A stretch of 64,000 nucleotides of DNA, from assembly GCF_003612555.1 (NCBI RefSeq), contig NZ_RAZF01000014.1, positions 1 to 64,000 of the forward strand, in the 5' to 3' direction. The translations under genes and the position numbers were made by a program. The notes under the pieces were generated by a model, which saw nothing but the letters and a program-made list of their open reading frames with translations, was not told the origin of the DNA and searched no databases. This DNA is from Acutalibacter sp. 1XD8-33. Its GTDB lineage: Bacteria > Bacillota > Clostridia > Oscillospirales > Acutalibacteraceae. Below are positions 53,062 to 61,688 of the stretch, piece after piece; within the stretch, counting starts at the first letter, position 1; each line of letters starts with the position of its first letter.

Positions 53062-53147
53062 TTTAACGATTTCCTCCTTATGGGATGATCGGAACTGGGC
53101 GTTGCCGGCGCGGCAAAGCCGGTCCAACCTGCGCCCTTACAAGTTCT

Positions 53148-53176
53148 ATTCTACCATCATTTCCGGGCCGTGTAAA
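53148..53176 (-). promoter_or_regulatory. Promoter of nifJ
   Basis: On the minus strand: TTTACA (53176-53171), 17 bases, TAGAAT (53153-53148), about 87 bp before the start codon. The rest of 53177-53438 shows no gene. Confidence 0.7.
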
Positions 53177-53438
53177 GGTCCAAATCTCATATTTTGTGAT
53201 TTTTTTATGGCTCGTCACAAAATAAACTGGGGATTTCCGGCCTTTTTGAGGGCAAAGGGGAAAGAGAGGCCTTGCAGAAGGAGAAGCGCCGCCCGTTTCC
53301 CCAAAAAATCTTTTCAAAAAGAAGCCCCTTTTGGGGGAACTTTATTTTATTCTTTGTCTTTAGTCCTATTATGTCCACCCGATACACCGCCTGATCCCCT
53401 GCGCGCGGCGGCGCATTTCCAGATTTCTCGCCGGAAAC

Positions 53439-53683
53439 TCACTCTACACTGTCATATAGCTTCGCGCCCAGGATTTCAACCACAATGCCATCGCGATATG
53501 GCTTAACCTTTCCTTCTTTTTCCGCCTCTTCTTCAGGAATCAGCGAATGCACCTTCGTTACCCGGTACGTTAGGGATCTGTATTGGACGCTTCCGCTGCC
53601 GTCCAGCCGCAATCTGACGGGAAAAACAAAACCGCTAAAGCCAGGACCATTGCCAGCGCGATCAGCAATCCTCTTTTTTTCAT
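53439..53683 (-). pseudogene. Small secreted protein gene with a frameshift
   Basis: ATG 53683, after GGGAGGACTCC, encodes a signal-peptide-like MKKRGLLIALAMVLALAVLFF and soon stops. The following bases continue in the next frame as RLDGSGSVQYRSLTYRVTKV..., ending GAKLYDSVE and a TGA at 53439. Joined near 53610 by one added base, they form a protein of about 80 residues like small Clostridia envelope proteins of unknown role. It is probably a recent frameshift. Confidence 0.55.
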
Positions 53684-53817
53684 AATGGAGTCCTCCCTCG
53701 CGATTATACGCTTTGCGTACATTATATCATGGAGAATTCTCGGTTTCAAGAAGCCGTTGGCAATGAAATCCCCAAAGGGAATGTCCAAAACGAGGAGTTA
53801 TTTTTTGAGTAATGGAA

Positions 53818-53915
53818 GGCCTCCGTCGCAAAGGGCGCGACTACGGCAAGGTCGTGGGGCTTTGCGAGTCGACAGACGAGACCAGGTGAGAAGAACCCCT
53901 GAACCGCCGGAGGCC
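53818..53915 (-). repeat. Intergenic repeat family C, copy 5 (diverged)
   Basis: On the minus strand, GGTCTCGTCTGTCGACTCG matches the family core. The element ends are inverted, GGCCTCCGTCG and CGCCGGAGGCC, as if both outer ends were intact. Confidence 0.45.
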
Positions 53916-53969
53916 AAAACATCATTCAAAAAATGCGCTCTCTGGACACTCCTATCCCCAAAGCCTCTG

Positions 53970-53998
53970 TTGACAGATTCCCTGTTTTAATATACAAT
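53970..53998 (+). promoter_or_regulatory. Promoter of the CNNM/CorC gene
   Basis: A perfect TTGACA (53970-53975), 17 bases, TACAAT (53993-53998), 45 bp before the start codon. Confidence 0.78.
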
Positions 53999-54042
53999 TA
54001 CAATAATCAAGAAATTCAATTTGGAAAGGAGCCCGAACCGCC

Positions 54043-55380
54043 ATGCCAGAAGACCCTGACGGTTTATCTATTTTTACTCTGCTGCTGATGTTCGCCTGTC
54101 TTGCTCTTTCCGCCCTGTACGCCGCCGGAGAGTCGGCTGTGAACAGCCTTTCCGCCTCCCAGGTGAAACGGGATGCGGAGGCGGGAGACAAAAAAGCCAA
54201 ATCGCTGGCAAAGACCATTCAGGCCCAAGTCAGCGTGGTTTCGCCGCTGCAGTCCGGGCTGTTCTTTTGCGGCCTTCTGGGGCTGTCTTTTTGTGTCGCC
54301 GCTTTTTACGGCCCCTTATACAGCGCTTTCTATGCCCTGGAGGGGCATCTCCGGAGCGTGCTGGCGGGGCTTCTGCCCGCAGCGGCCTACATCCTGGTGT
54401 TCTTTATGTTTGCCGATCTGCTTCCCAAGAAAGCCGCCCGTCATTCGGCGGAGCGGTTTGCCTACCGTCATGCCAAGCTAATCCGGCGGATGTCCAAGTC
54501 CGCCATGCCCTTTTTGTGGTTTACCAGCGGGGTGGCCAACTGCTGCCTGCGCCTGTTCCGTATTGACCCCCACAGTCTGGACGATGCCGTAACAGAAGCG
54601 GAAATCCTCCAAATGGTAGGGGAGGGGGAAGAAAGGGGCGTCATCGAAGAGACGGAAAAGGACATGATCGCCAATATCCTGGACTTTAACGATACGGCTG
54701 CGGGGGAGATCATGACCCACCGCACGGATGTAGCCGCTGTTCCCGACGACGCCTCTATCAGCCAGGTGGTGGCCGTGGCCATTGAGCATGGCTGTTCCCG
54801 GGTTCCGGTGTATCATGAGGACATCGACTCGGTAGTGGGCGTCTGCTATGTGAAGGATCTGCTGCCCTATGTAGGAATCCAAGTGCCGGAGGCCGCCTCG
54901 GTGGTCCAGCTGATGCGCCCTGCGTATTTCATCCCGGAAACCAAGAAATGCAGCCAGCTCTTTACCGAGATGACCGAGCGGAAAGTGCAGATTGCCATTG
55001 TGGTGGACGAGTATGGCGGCACGGCGGGGATTATCACCCTGGAAGACCTGGTGGAATCCATCGTTGGCAATATCCAGGACGAGTACGATCACGAAGAAGA
55101 GGAAATCCGCCAGGTAAGCGAAACAGAATTCACGGTGGACGGCACGGCCTCTATCGATGAGATTTCCGATCTCACCGGGGTGGAGCTGCCGGAGGGCAAT
55201 TATGATACCATCGCCGGGCTGGTTACCGAGATTTTGGGCTATATCCCAAAGCAGGGGGAGCATCCCCAGGTACGGGCGGAGGGGCTTTCCATCACGGTTT
55301 TGGAGATTGATGACCAGCGGCTTTCCCGCCTGCTCATCGTGAAGGAACCGCCTGTTGTGGAAGAGGAGGATGAGGATTGA
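54043..55380 (+). CDS. CNNM/CorC (hemolysin-like) membrane protein with CBS domains
   Basis: The 445-residue protein has a DUF21/CNNM membrane domain (1-190; four hydrophobic segments, SALYAAGESAVNSLSASQ), a CBS pair (about 215-340; IMTHRTDVAAVPDDASI, VCYVKDLLPYV, VDEYGGTAGIITLEDL) and a C-terminal CorC_HlyC transporter-associated domain (about 350-430; DGTASIDEISDLTGVELP). Members are proposed magnesium/cobalt exporters gated by nucleotide binding to CBS. GGAAAGGAG precedes the ATG. It overlaps the MATE gene region and shares its operon. Confidence 0.92.
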   Translation: MPEDPDGLSIFTLLLMFACLALSALYAAGESAVNSLSASQVKRDAEAGDKKAKSLAKTIQAQVSVVSPLQSGLFFCGLLGLSFCVAAFYGPLYSAFYALEGHLRSVLAGLLPAAAYILVFFMFADLLPKKAARHSAERFAYRHAKLIRRMSKSAMPFLWFTSGVANCCLRLFRIDPHSLDDAVTEAEILQMVGEGEERGVIEETEKDMIANILDFNDTAAGEIMTHRTDVAAVPDDASISQVVAVAIEHGCSRVPVYHEDIDSVVGVCYVKDLLPYVGIQVPEAASVVQLMRPAYFIPETKKCSQLFTEMTERKVQIAIVVDEYGGTAGIITLEDLVESIVGNIQDEYDHEEEEIRQVSETEFTVDGTASIDEISDLTGVELPEGNYDTIAGLVTEILGYIPKQGEHPQVRAEGLSITVLEIDDQRLSRLLIVKEPPVVEEEDED

Positions 55381-55382
55381 AT

Positions 55383-56768
55383 ATGGATCGGGCAAAAGAG
55401 AAGAAACAGGGGCGGGACCTGGGCTCGGACAGTATCGGCAGGCTGATGTTTTCTTTGGCTGTGCCCGCCATCACGGCCCAGGTGGTGAACATGCTCTACA
55501 ATATTGTGGACCGGATTTACATCGGGCATATTCCGGAAACCGGGGCGCTGGCCCTGACCGGGGTGGGAATTACCTTTCCCATCATCATTCTCATTATGGC
55601 GTTCAGCTCTTTGATTGCCATGGGGGGCGCGCCCCAGGCGGCTATCGCCATGGGGGAGAAGAACCTTGAAAAAGCGGAAAAAATCCTGGGCAACTGCTTT
55701 GCGGCTCTGCTGGGGTTTTCCGTTGTGCTGACAGCCGTGTTCCTGGTGTTTGGAGAGCCCATTCTCCGGGCGTTTGGCGCCAGCGGGAATACGATCGGCT
55801 ACGCCAACAGCTATATGCGGATTTACGCCTGCGGCACGGTTTTTGTGCAGATCGCGTTGGGCATGAACATGTTCATTACCACCCAGGGCTTTGCCACCAC
55901 CAGCATGCTCACGGTGGTAATCGGCGCCGCGCTGAATATCGTCCTGGATCCTCTTTTTATCTTTGTGTTCCATATGGGCGTGCAGGGGGCGGCGCTGGCC
56001 ACGATCCTGTCTCAGGGAGTTTCGGCGGCATGGGTGCTGAAATTTTTATTGGGCAGAAAAACCGCCATCAAAATCCGTAAGGAGCATATGCGGATCGACC
56101 CCAAAATCATTCTGCCGGTAATGGCCCTGGGGGTATCTCCCTTTATTATGCAGAGCACAGAGAGCCTTCTCAGCGTGGCGCTGAACACCTCGCTGCTGAA
56201 GTATGGCGGAGACGGGGCGGTGGGCGCGTACACGGTGATTGCCAGCGTGATGCAGACGGCTAGCCTGCCCATGCAGGGGCTCTGCCAAGGGGCCCAGCCG
56301 ATCACCAGCTTCAATTATGGCGCGAGGAATCTGGACAGGGTAAAGAAATCCATCCGGGTGCTGGTACTGTGTACATGCACCTTTGGCGTTCTGTTCTGGC
56401 TTGCGGTTATGCTGGTTCCCCAGGTGTTTGCCGGGCTGTTCACCAGCGATCAGGACCTGATGACCATGACGGTCTGGGCCATGCGGATTTTCCTGTTCGG
56501 CATTTTTTCCATGGGAGCCCAGATGGGATTTCAGCAGAGCTTCGTGGCCCTGGGACAGGCGAAGGCCTCTTTGATGCTGGCGCTGCTGCGAAAAATCGTG
56601 CTGCTGATTCCGCTGATCTATATTCTGCCGGCGTTTTTTGAAAACAAGCTTTTTGGTGTGTTTGTGGCGGAACCCATTGCGGACATTACCGCCGCCCTGG
56701 TTACCAGCGTTTCTTTCCTTACCTGGGCGAAAAGGCATCTGGACGCCGGCGGGAAGAGGGAAACCTGA
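55383..56768 (+). CDS. MATE-family multidrug efflux protein
   Basis: The 461-residue protein has twelve predicted membrane helices in two homologous halves. The opening LGSDSIGRLMFSLAVPAITAQVVNMLYNIVDRIYIGH is the usual DinF/NorM-type N-terminus with the conserved Pro. MATE proteins export cationic drugs or metabolites in exchange for Na+ or H+. ATG 55383 is chosen (GAGG seven bases upstream); TTG 55377 is an alternative. It starts within a few bases of the CNNM gene stop, so the two are co-transcribed. Confidence 0.93.
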   Translation: MDRAKEKKQGRDLGSDSIGRLMFSLAVPAITAQVVNMLYNIVDRIYIGHIPETGALALTGVGITFPIIILIMAFSSLIAMGGAPQAAIAMGEKNLEKAEKILGNCFAALLGFSVVLTAVFLVFGEPILRAFGASGNTIGYANSYMRIYACGTVFVQIALGMNMFITTQGFATTSMLTVVIGAALNIVLDPLFIFVFHMGVQGAALATILSQGVSAAWVLKFLLGRKTAIKIRKEHMRIDPKIILPVMALGVSPFIMQSTESLLSVALNTSLLKYGGDGAVGAYTVIASVMQTASLPMQGLCQGAQPITSFNYGARNLDRVKKSIRVLVLCTCTFGVLFWLAVMLVPQVFAGLFTSDQDLMTMTVWAMRIFLFGIFSMGAQMGFQQSFVALGQAKASLMLALLRKIVLLIPLIYILPAFFENKLFGVFVAEPIADITAALVTSVSFLTWAKRHLDAGGKRET

Positions 56769-56782
56769 AAGGCCGGAAGCGG

Positions 56783-56874
56783 GAACAAAGGCCCCGGAAT
56801 TCACTTTGCCGGATAAGAAGGGAAAGCCAGATACCAACGCGGCGGATGTTCTGGCCTATCTGCGGGAAAACTGA
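56783..56874 (+). pseudogene. Internally deleted Bcp-type peroxiredoxin remnant
   Basis: The frame reads PEAGTKAPEFTLPDKKG (the usual Bcp N-terminus), then directly KPDTNAADVLAYLREN and a stop, which matches the Bcp C-terminus. The about 110 residues between, with the peroxidatic Cys, are missing, and no start codon is present. It is the scar of an in-frame deletion. Confidence 0.6.
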
Positions 56875-56897
56875 CTGAAACCGCTGTCAATATGTTA

Positions 56898-56930
56898 AGA
56901 AGCCGTACCAATTCTATCGGTACAGCTTCT
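56898..56930. repeat. 33-bp palindrome upstream of the AraC gene
   Basis: AGAAGCCGTACCAAT followed by TCTATCGGTACAGCTTCT, an almost perfect inversion. The arms match the ends of the family B copy at 29066, so it may be a collapsed repeat. The half AGAAGCCGTACCAA recurs right after the -10 of the glycyl radical enzyme gene, which makes an operator role possible. Confidence 0.55.
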
Positions 56931-56947
56931 AAGAGGAGGTCCCGCGC

Positions 56948-57796
56948 ATGGCCATGCCCCTGAATCCTGAACGGTTCCACTGGACAGATTATGTGTCGGA
57001 CGCAAAGCAGAGCTTCTATACGGCCGACCTTCTTTTGGACCCAGGCGGCGCGATTCTGCCCCATTGCCACGACTACTACGAGTTTTTTATTGTATTGCAG
57101 GGGGAGTTTTCTGAAATCTGCCGGGAGGGAAGCACGAAGCTCTCCCGCCGCCAGGGCCATATTCTGCGTCCCGCAGACAGCCATCTGCTGAGAAATGATT
57201 CCCGGAAGCCTGCCGTCCTGCGCAATATCGCCGTTTGCCGGGACAGCTTTGAGGGCCTGCTGTCCCATGGGGGCTTTCCGGAGCCGCTGGGACCATACCC
57301 GTATTTTTCTCTTGAGGAGAACGCGTTTTCCCAATACTGCTTTGAAACCGAACGGGCGCGGCAGCCGCAGATGCTGGCGGATACGCGGCAGTTTCTGCTG
57401 GGCCACGTATGCGGCACGGTTCTCATCTCCGCCTGCATTCCGGACAATCCTTTTGACGCGCCCCAATGGCTGCGGACTCTCCATGAGGAAATGAAGAAGG
57501 AGGAAAATTTCACCCTGGGAATCCGGCAGATGCGCAATCTCTCTGGGCGCAGCCAGGAATATCTGAATCGGGCGTTCCGAAAATACTATGGCCAAACGCC
57601 CAGCGCCTATGTGAACGGTCTGCGTCTTTCCCACGCCGCTTTTCTCCTTCAGACCACAAAGACATCTGTGCTGGATATTTCAGCCGCCTGCGGCTTTGAA
57701 AATCTCTCCTGGTTTAACCGCCTGTTTAAGGAATATTACCGTCTCACGCCCACAGAGTACCGGGCGAGAAAAAATTTCTTTTTCAGGTCAATATAA
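56948..57796 (+). CDS. AraC-family transcriptional regulator
   Basis: The 282-residue protein has an N-terminal cupin sensor (about 25-95; ILPHCHDYYEFFIVLQGEF with metal-like His residues, RRQGHILRPADSH) and a C-terminal AraC double helix-turn-helix (about 180-278; FTLGIRQMRNLSGRSQEYLNRAFRKYYGQTPSAYV, VLDISAACGFENLSWFNRLFKEYY). AGAGGAGGTCCC precedes the ATG. It lies directly upstream of the glycyl radical enzyme on the same strand and is the obvious candidate for its substrate-responsive activator. Confidence 0.9.
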   Translation: MAMPLNPERFHWTDYVSDAKQSFYTADLLLDPGGAILPHCHDYYEFFIVLQGEFSEICREGSTKLSRRQGHILRPADSHLLRNDSRKPAVLRNIAVCRDSFEGLLSHGGFPEPLGPYPYFSLEENAFSQYCFETERARQPQMLADTRQFLLGHVCGTVLISACIPDNPFDAPQWLRTLHEEMKKEENFTLGIRQMRNLSGRSQEYLNRAFRKYYGQTPSAYVNGLRLSHAAFLLQTTKTSVLDISAACGFENLSWFNRLFKEYYRLTPTEYRARKNFFFRSI

Positions 57797-57842
57797 TATC
57801 AGTCACGGCTGTTTTACGCAAGACGTCCGCTTCCTTCCCGCA

Positions 57843-57862
57843 TATAATAGAAGCCGTACCAA
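57843..57862 (+). promoter_or_regulatory. Activator-dependent promoter of the glycyl radical enzyme gene
   Basis: A perfect TATAAT (57843-57848) lacks a recognisable -35, as expected where an AraC protein activates. AGAAGCCGTACCAA (57849-57862) follows immediately and matches one arm of the palindrome upstream of the AraC gene. Confidence 0.5.
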
Positions 57863-57896
57863 AGCCAACCGGCATTTGGCAAAAGGAGGTCATTAT

Positions 57897-60164
57897 ATGT
57901 ATCAGCCCAAACGACTGCTGGAACGGGAACTTATCTTTACGGAATGCTACCAGAAGCATCAAAACATGCCCAAGGCCCTTCGGGAAAGCCACTGTATGCA
58001 GGCGCAGCTCGCCACGTATTTTGTCACGCCCCGGGAGAACGACCTGCTCGCCGGAAGAATTGACCGCCCCGCCGTGGTTTTTACTCCCTGCATGGAGGGG
58101 GACGGCATCGACAAAGTGGGCTACTGCATAGACGAGGCGGGGTGCAGGTTGCTCGCGGACAAGATCAAAGAGGATCCCTCTTATGACGAGGCCTATCTGC
58201 GCCGGGTGGAAGAGATGATCGCCTTCTGGCAGGAGGAAAACACAAATACCAAAATCCGCCGCCGCTTTCCCGCCCATTGGAACGGCTCCATGGGAGCGGA
58301 CAACTATCTGGAGGACAACGCCCCCATTCATCCCCTGTACCGGCTGGCGGGAGTCAACCTGGACTTCAAGAAGCTCTTTTCCCTTGGCCTGATGGGCCTG
58401 AAAGAAGAGGCGCTTGCCTATGCCGTCGCGGCGCCGGAGAATCAAAAGCCTTTTTATGAGGGCACGGCTCAGATTCTGGACGCAGTCCGAGACGTTATTC
58501 TCGCTTATCATAGAGAGGCTCTGCGTCTGGCGGAGGAAACGCCCGAAGAGAAGCGGGCCCAATGGACCAAAATGGCGGACGCGCTTTTGGCCATCTCCGA
58601 CAATCCCCCCGCCACCATGCGCCAGGCCCTCCAGCTGCAGTGCATCTATATGCTGGCATCCCGGTGTGTGGAAATCGGCAGGATTGACGACTACATGGGC
58701 GGTTTCTATGAGAGGGACCTTGCCCAGGGACGGCTGTCCAAAGCGGAGGCCGCCGCCCTTTTGAACAATTTCTTTACGATTATTGAAACCGAGCGGGGCC
58801 GGGATACCCGGGCCATTATCGGCGGCCTGGGCCGGGAGCACCCGGAAACCGCGGACGCCTTCGCCATGCTGGTTCTGGATGTGCTGGAAATGCGGAAAGG
58901 GCATTTTTATCCCCAGGTCAGCCTGCGCTATTTCAAAGAAATGAACCCGGCGGTTTATGATCGCGCCTTGGAGATTCTGGCAGAGGGGAACACCTATCCG
59001 ATGCTCTATTGCGACGATGTAAACGTTCCGTCTGTGATGCGGTCAATGGATGTGTCCCGCTCTCTTGCCGAGCAGTATTCCTTCTTCGGCTGCGGGGAAT
59101 ACATGCTGGCCTATCACAGCATCGGAACCCCCAACACGGCGCTGAATGTTGCCAAGGTCCTAGAGCTTGTCCTCCATGACGGAATCAACCCCGCCACAGG
59201 CAGGCTTTACGGCCCCAAAGCGGCGGGCATTCCGGTGAAAAGCCTTTCCGATGTCTCCTGCTTTGAGGACCTGATGGCGCTGCTGATGGACTATCTCTCC
59301 TTCTTCATTGACATTTCCGGCGGATTTGAGGAGCTTCTATATGAGGTGTGTAATGAAGAGGCGTGCTTTTTGCAGTATTCCGCCCTGCTCTGCGACTGTA
59401 TGGCAAGAGGAAAAGCCATGCTGGACGGCGGCTTGACCCATTTGGGCGGCACGGTGGAGACATATGGAAACGTTACGCTTGCCGACAGCATGAGCGCGAT
59501 CCGGTACGCGGTCTATGAAAAGCGGGCCTTGTCCCTGGAGCGGCTGGTAGAGGTTCTCTCCCGAAACTTCGAAGGAGGAGAGGTTGAGCGGAACGTTCTC
59601 CTGTCCGCGCCCAAATTTGGAAACGATAACGAAGAAGCGGACGGCATTGCGGCCCGGCTGCATGAGTTTATCTGCAAGACGATTCAGGCGCAGCGGGAGA
59701 AGCGCTCGATGGATTCCTTCCTAGCCGTTCTGATCAACAACAACATGAACGTGGCTCTCGGCCGTTTTGTGGGCGCGACTCCGGACGGGCGGGGAGCGGG
59801 AGAGTTCCTGTCCAACGGCAACAGCCCCTATAACGGCCGGGACCGGGAAGGATTGACCGCCATGCTCTGCTCCATGTGCAAAATGGATACCGCTATCCAT
59901 GCGGGCGGAAATCAGAACCTGAAGGTCTCCCGCCAGATGTTCGCGGGAGAAAAGCCCTTGATCAAGCCTGTGCTCTCCGCTTTCTTTTCCATGGGAGGAC
60001 AGCAGCTCAACTTAAGCGTGGTAGACCAAAAGGATCTGGAGGATGCCATGGAGCACCCCGAACGCCACGAAAATCTGGTAGTGCGGGTGGGCGGCTTTAC
60101 CGCGCGTTTTATCGACCTGGACAAAAAGACCCAGCGGGATGTGCTCAGCAGAACCGCTTATTAA
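57897..60164 (+). CDS. Glycyl radical enzyme of unassigned subfamily
   Basis: The 755-residue enzyme has the C-terminal glycyl radical motif RVGGF (R730 to F734, radical on G733) and the active-site loop FFGCGEY with thiyl C399 and E401, the Cys-x-Glu pair used by eliminating enzymes such as dehydratases and C-N or C-S lyases, rather than the Cys-Cys of pyruvate formate-lyase. The residue between them is Gly where Val is usual, followed by YMLAYHSIGTPN. ATG 57897 follows AAAAGGAGG. It is coded between an AraC regulator and its activase. No microcompartment or transporter genes adjoin it. The substrate is unknown. Confidence 0.9.
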   Translation: MYQPKRLLERELIFTECYQKHQNMPKALRESHCMQAQLATYFVTPRENDLLAGRIDRPAVVFTPCMEGDGIDKVGYCIDEAGCRLLADKIKEDPSYDEAYLRRVEEMIAFWQEENTNTKIRRRFPAHWNGSMGADNYLEDNAPIHPLYRLAGVNLDFKKLFSLGLMGLKEEALAYAVAAPENQKPFYEGTAQILDAVRDVILAYHREALRLAEETPEEKRAQWTKMADALLAISDNPPATMRQALQLQCIYMLASRCVEIGRIDDYMGGFYERDLAQGRLSKAEAAALLNNFFTIIETERGRDTRAIIGGLGREHPETADAFAMLVLDVLEMRKGHFYPQVSLRYFKEMNPAVYDRALEILAEGNTYPMLYCDDVNVPSVMRSMDVSRSLAEQYSFFGCGEYMLAYHSIGTPNTALNVAKVLELVLHDGINPATGRLYGPKAAGIPVKSLSDVSCFEDLMALLMDYLSFFIDISGGFEELLYEVCNEEACFLQYSALLCDCMARGKAMLDGGLTHLGGTVETYGNVTLADSMSAIRYAVYEKRALSLERLVEVLSRNFEGGEVERNVLLSAPKFGNDNEEADGIAARLHEFICKTIQAQREKRSMDSFLAVLINNNMNVALGRFVGATPDGRGAGEFLSNGNSPYNGRDREGLTAMLCSMCKMDTAIHAGGNQNLKVSRQMFAGEKPLIKPVLSAFFSMGGQQLNLSVVDQKDLEDAMEHPERHENLVVRVGGFTARFIDLDKKTQRDVLSRTAY

Positions 60165-60197
60165 CCAGCCGGAAGTCTGCCGAAGGAGGTTACAAGG

Positions 60198-61103
60198 ATG
60201 AACGCGACCCTGGTGGATATCCAGCGTGCCGGCACCCATGACGGGCCGGGCATCCGCACGGTGTTCTTTTTCAAGGGCTGTCCCCTGCGCTGCAAATGGT
60301 GTCATAATCCGGAATCCTGGAAGAGGGAGCCCCAGCTTTCCTTCCACCGGGAGTCCTGCACCGGCTGCGGGCTCTGCGAATCTGTCTGTCCCCGCCAGGC
60401 CCACCAGGTCCGGCCCTCGGCCCATACGGTACGTTTTGACCTGTGTACGCAGTGCGGCCGGTGCGTTGAGGTCTGTCCTTCTCAAGCATTGAAATGCATC
60501 GGCGTATCCTATACGCCCCAGGAGCTGCTGCGCCTTGCCCTTCGAGATCTTCCTTTCTATCAGCAGTCTGGCGGCGGTGTGACGCTCTCCGGCGGAGAGG
60601 TGCTTTTGTGGGCGGATTTTGCCGCGTGTTTCCTCTCTCTGTGCAAGAAGGAGGGCATCCACACCTGCGTGGAAACCAGCGGTTACGGGAGCGAGGAGGC
60701 CATGAAAAAGTTGGTCCCCTTTACGGACCTGTTCTACTTTGATTGGAAAATCTCCCGGGAGGAGGACGCCTTGGAGCACCTGGGCGGAAGCCTGAAGCCC
60801 ATTTTGAGGAATCTGCGGCTGCTGGACCAGTTTCAAAAAGGGATTGTCCTGCGCTGCCCGATCATCCACGGGGTCAACGATAATTCCCAGCATTTTGAGC
60901 GTATTCTTGGGCTTTTAGAGGAGTTTCCCTCTATCCAAAAAGCCCAGCTGCTTCCGTATCACGATTTTGGCGTTGGCAAGAGCAAGAATATTGGAGAGGA
61001 CATGTCGGCGTTTCAGGTTCTCGGGCCGGAGGAAACGCAAAAATGGCAGGATTGGTTTTTCCGGCACGGAAAGGCCCAGGCCTCCAAGGTTGAGATGGGA
61101 TAA
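60198..61103 (+). CDS. Glycyl-radical enzyme activating protein (radical SAM)
   Basis: The 301-residue activase makes the glycyl radical on the enzyme encoded just upstream. It shows the radical SAM motif C28-x3-C32-x2-C35 in KGCPLRCKWCHNPE, then an inserted ferredoxin-like domain with two [4Fe-4S] sets (C54, C57, C60, C64 and C83, C86, C89, C93), typical of activases of non-PFL enzymes. SGGEVLLW and later ETSGYG motifs bind SAM. GAAGGAGG precedes the ATG. It is 33 bp after the glycyl radical enzyme gene, one operon. Confidence 0.95.
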   Translation: MNATLVDIQRAGTHDGPGIRTVFFFKGCPLRCKWCHNPESWKREPQLSFHRESCTGCGLCESVCPRQAHQVRPSAHTVRFDLCTQCGRCVEVCPSQALKCIGVSYTPQELLRLALRDLPFYQQSGGGVTLSGGEVLLWADFAACFLSLCKKEGIHTCVETSGYGSEEAMKKLVPFTDLFYFDWKISREEDALEHLGGSLKPILRNLRLLDQFQKGIVLRCPIIHGVNDNSQHFERILGLLEEFPSIQKAQLLPYHDFGVGKSKNIGEDMSAFQVLGPEETQKWQDWFFRHGKAQASKVEMG

Positions 61104-61174
61104 TCAGGAGAGGCGGTGCTTTACTGGAAAGCGCCGCCTCTCCTTCCGTTTCTGTCATGCAGTCAGGAAGGAGG

Positions 61175-61402
61175 CTAATCCCGAAAGTCAAACAGATCCT
61201 TGGGCTTTATGTCCAATACCTCGCACAGCTTGAAGATCACGTCGAAGGATACGCCTACATTACCCAGTTCTATCGCGCTGATGTGGCTGCGGTCAATATC
61301 TGCCAGCTCCGCCAATTGCAGCTGGGTCAATTTCTTTCGTTTTCGGTAATACACCACGTTCAGGCCGAACTTTTCGTATAAGTTCTTGTATTCTGCTTTC
61401 AA
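61175..61402 (-). CDS. Small XRE-family regulator
   Basis: The protein of about 75 residues is essentially one Cro/CI helix-turn-helix (RKKLTQLQLAELADIDRSHISAIELGNVGVSFDVIFKLCEVL). Start choice: TTG 61402 has AGAAGGGGG at good spacing, while GTG 61411 overlaps that site. It is convergent with the activase gene. Such short regulators often control a neighbouring operon; the ABC exporter at 61689 is divergently placed. Confidence 0.8.
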   Translation of the reverse strand: MKAEYKNLYEKFGLNVVYYRKRKKLTQLQLAELADIDRSHISAIELGNVGVSFDVIFKLCEVLDIKPKDLFDFRD

Positions 61403-61619
61403 TTGAATCACCCCCTTCTATTTTAGGGGGATGACAAAAAGAATAAACCTTGTGTTGACCACGTAATGGGGTTGACACAAGTCGTTTGATGTGTTATCAT
61501 TTCTTTGCGGCTCTCTCGTGCAGAACAAGGGGGAATTCTGTCGGTTCTCTTACGATTTTCCGGCGGGACTTGCGTATAAAACATAATTTTTGTAAAATGA
61601 AAATAAGGTAAGAAAATCC

Positions 61620-61648
61620 TTGACAAGATATTGAGATGATATTATAAT
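61620..61648 (+). promoter_or_regulatory. Promoter of the ABC exporter operon
   Basis: Perfect TTGACA (61620-61625), 17 bases and TATAAT (61643-61648), about 40 bp before the ATPase start. Confidence 0.85.
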
Positions 61649-61688
61649 AATATCAAAACTTGAGGGAACCTGAAGGAGGATGGAAGCT

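Noticed and set aside
49276-53088. A 1270-codon open frame on the plus strand opposite nifJ
   Set aside because: Its composition (Gly, Val, Leu, His and Ala runs) is the mirror of nifJ codon bias. It has no ribosome site, and nifJ has every expected motif on the other strand.
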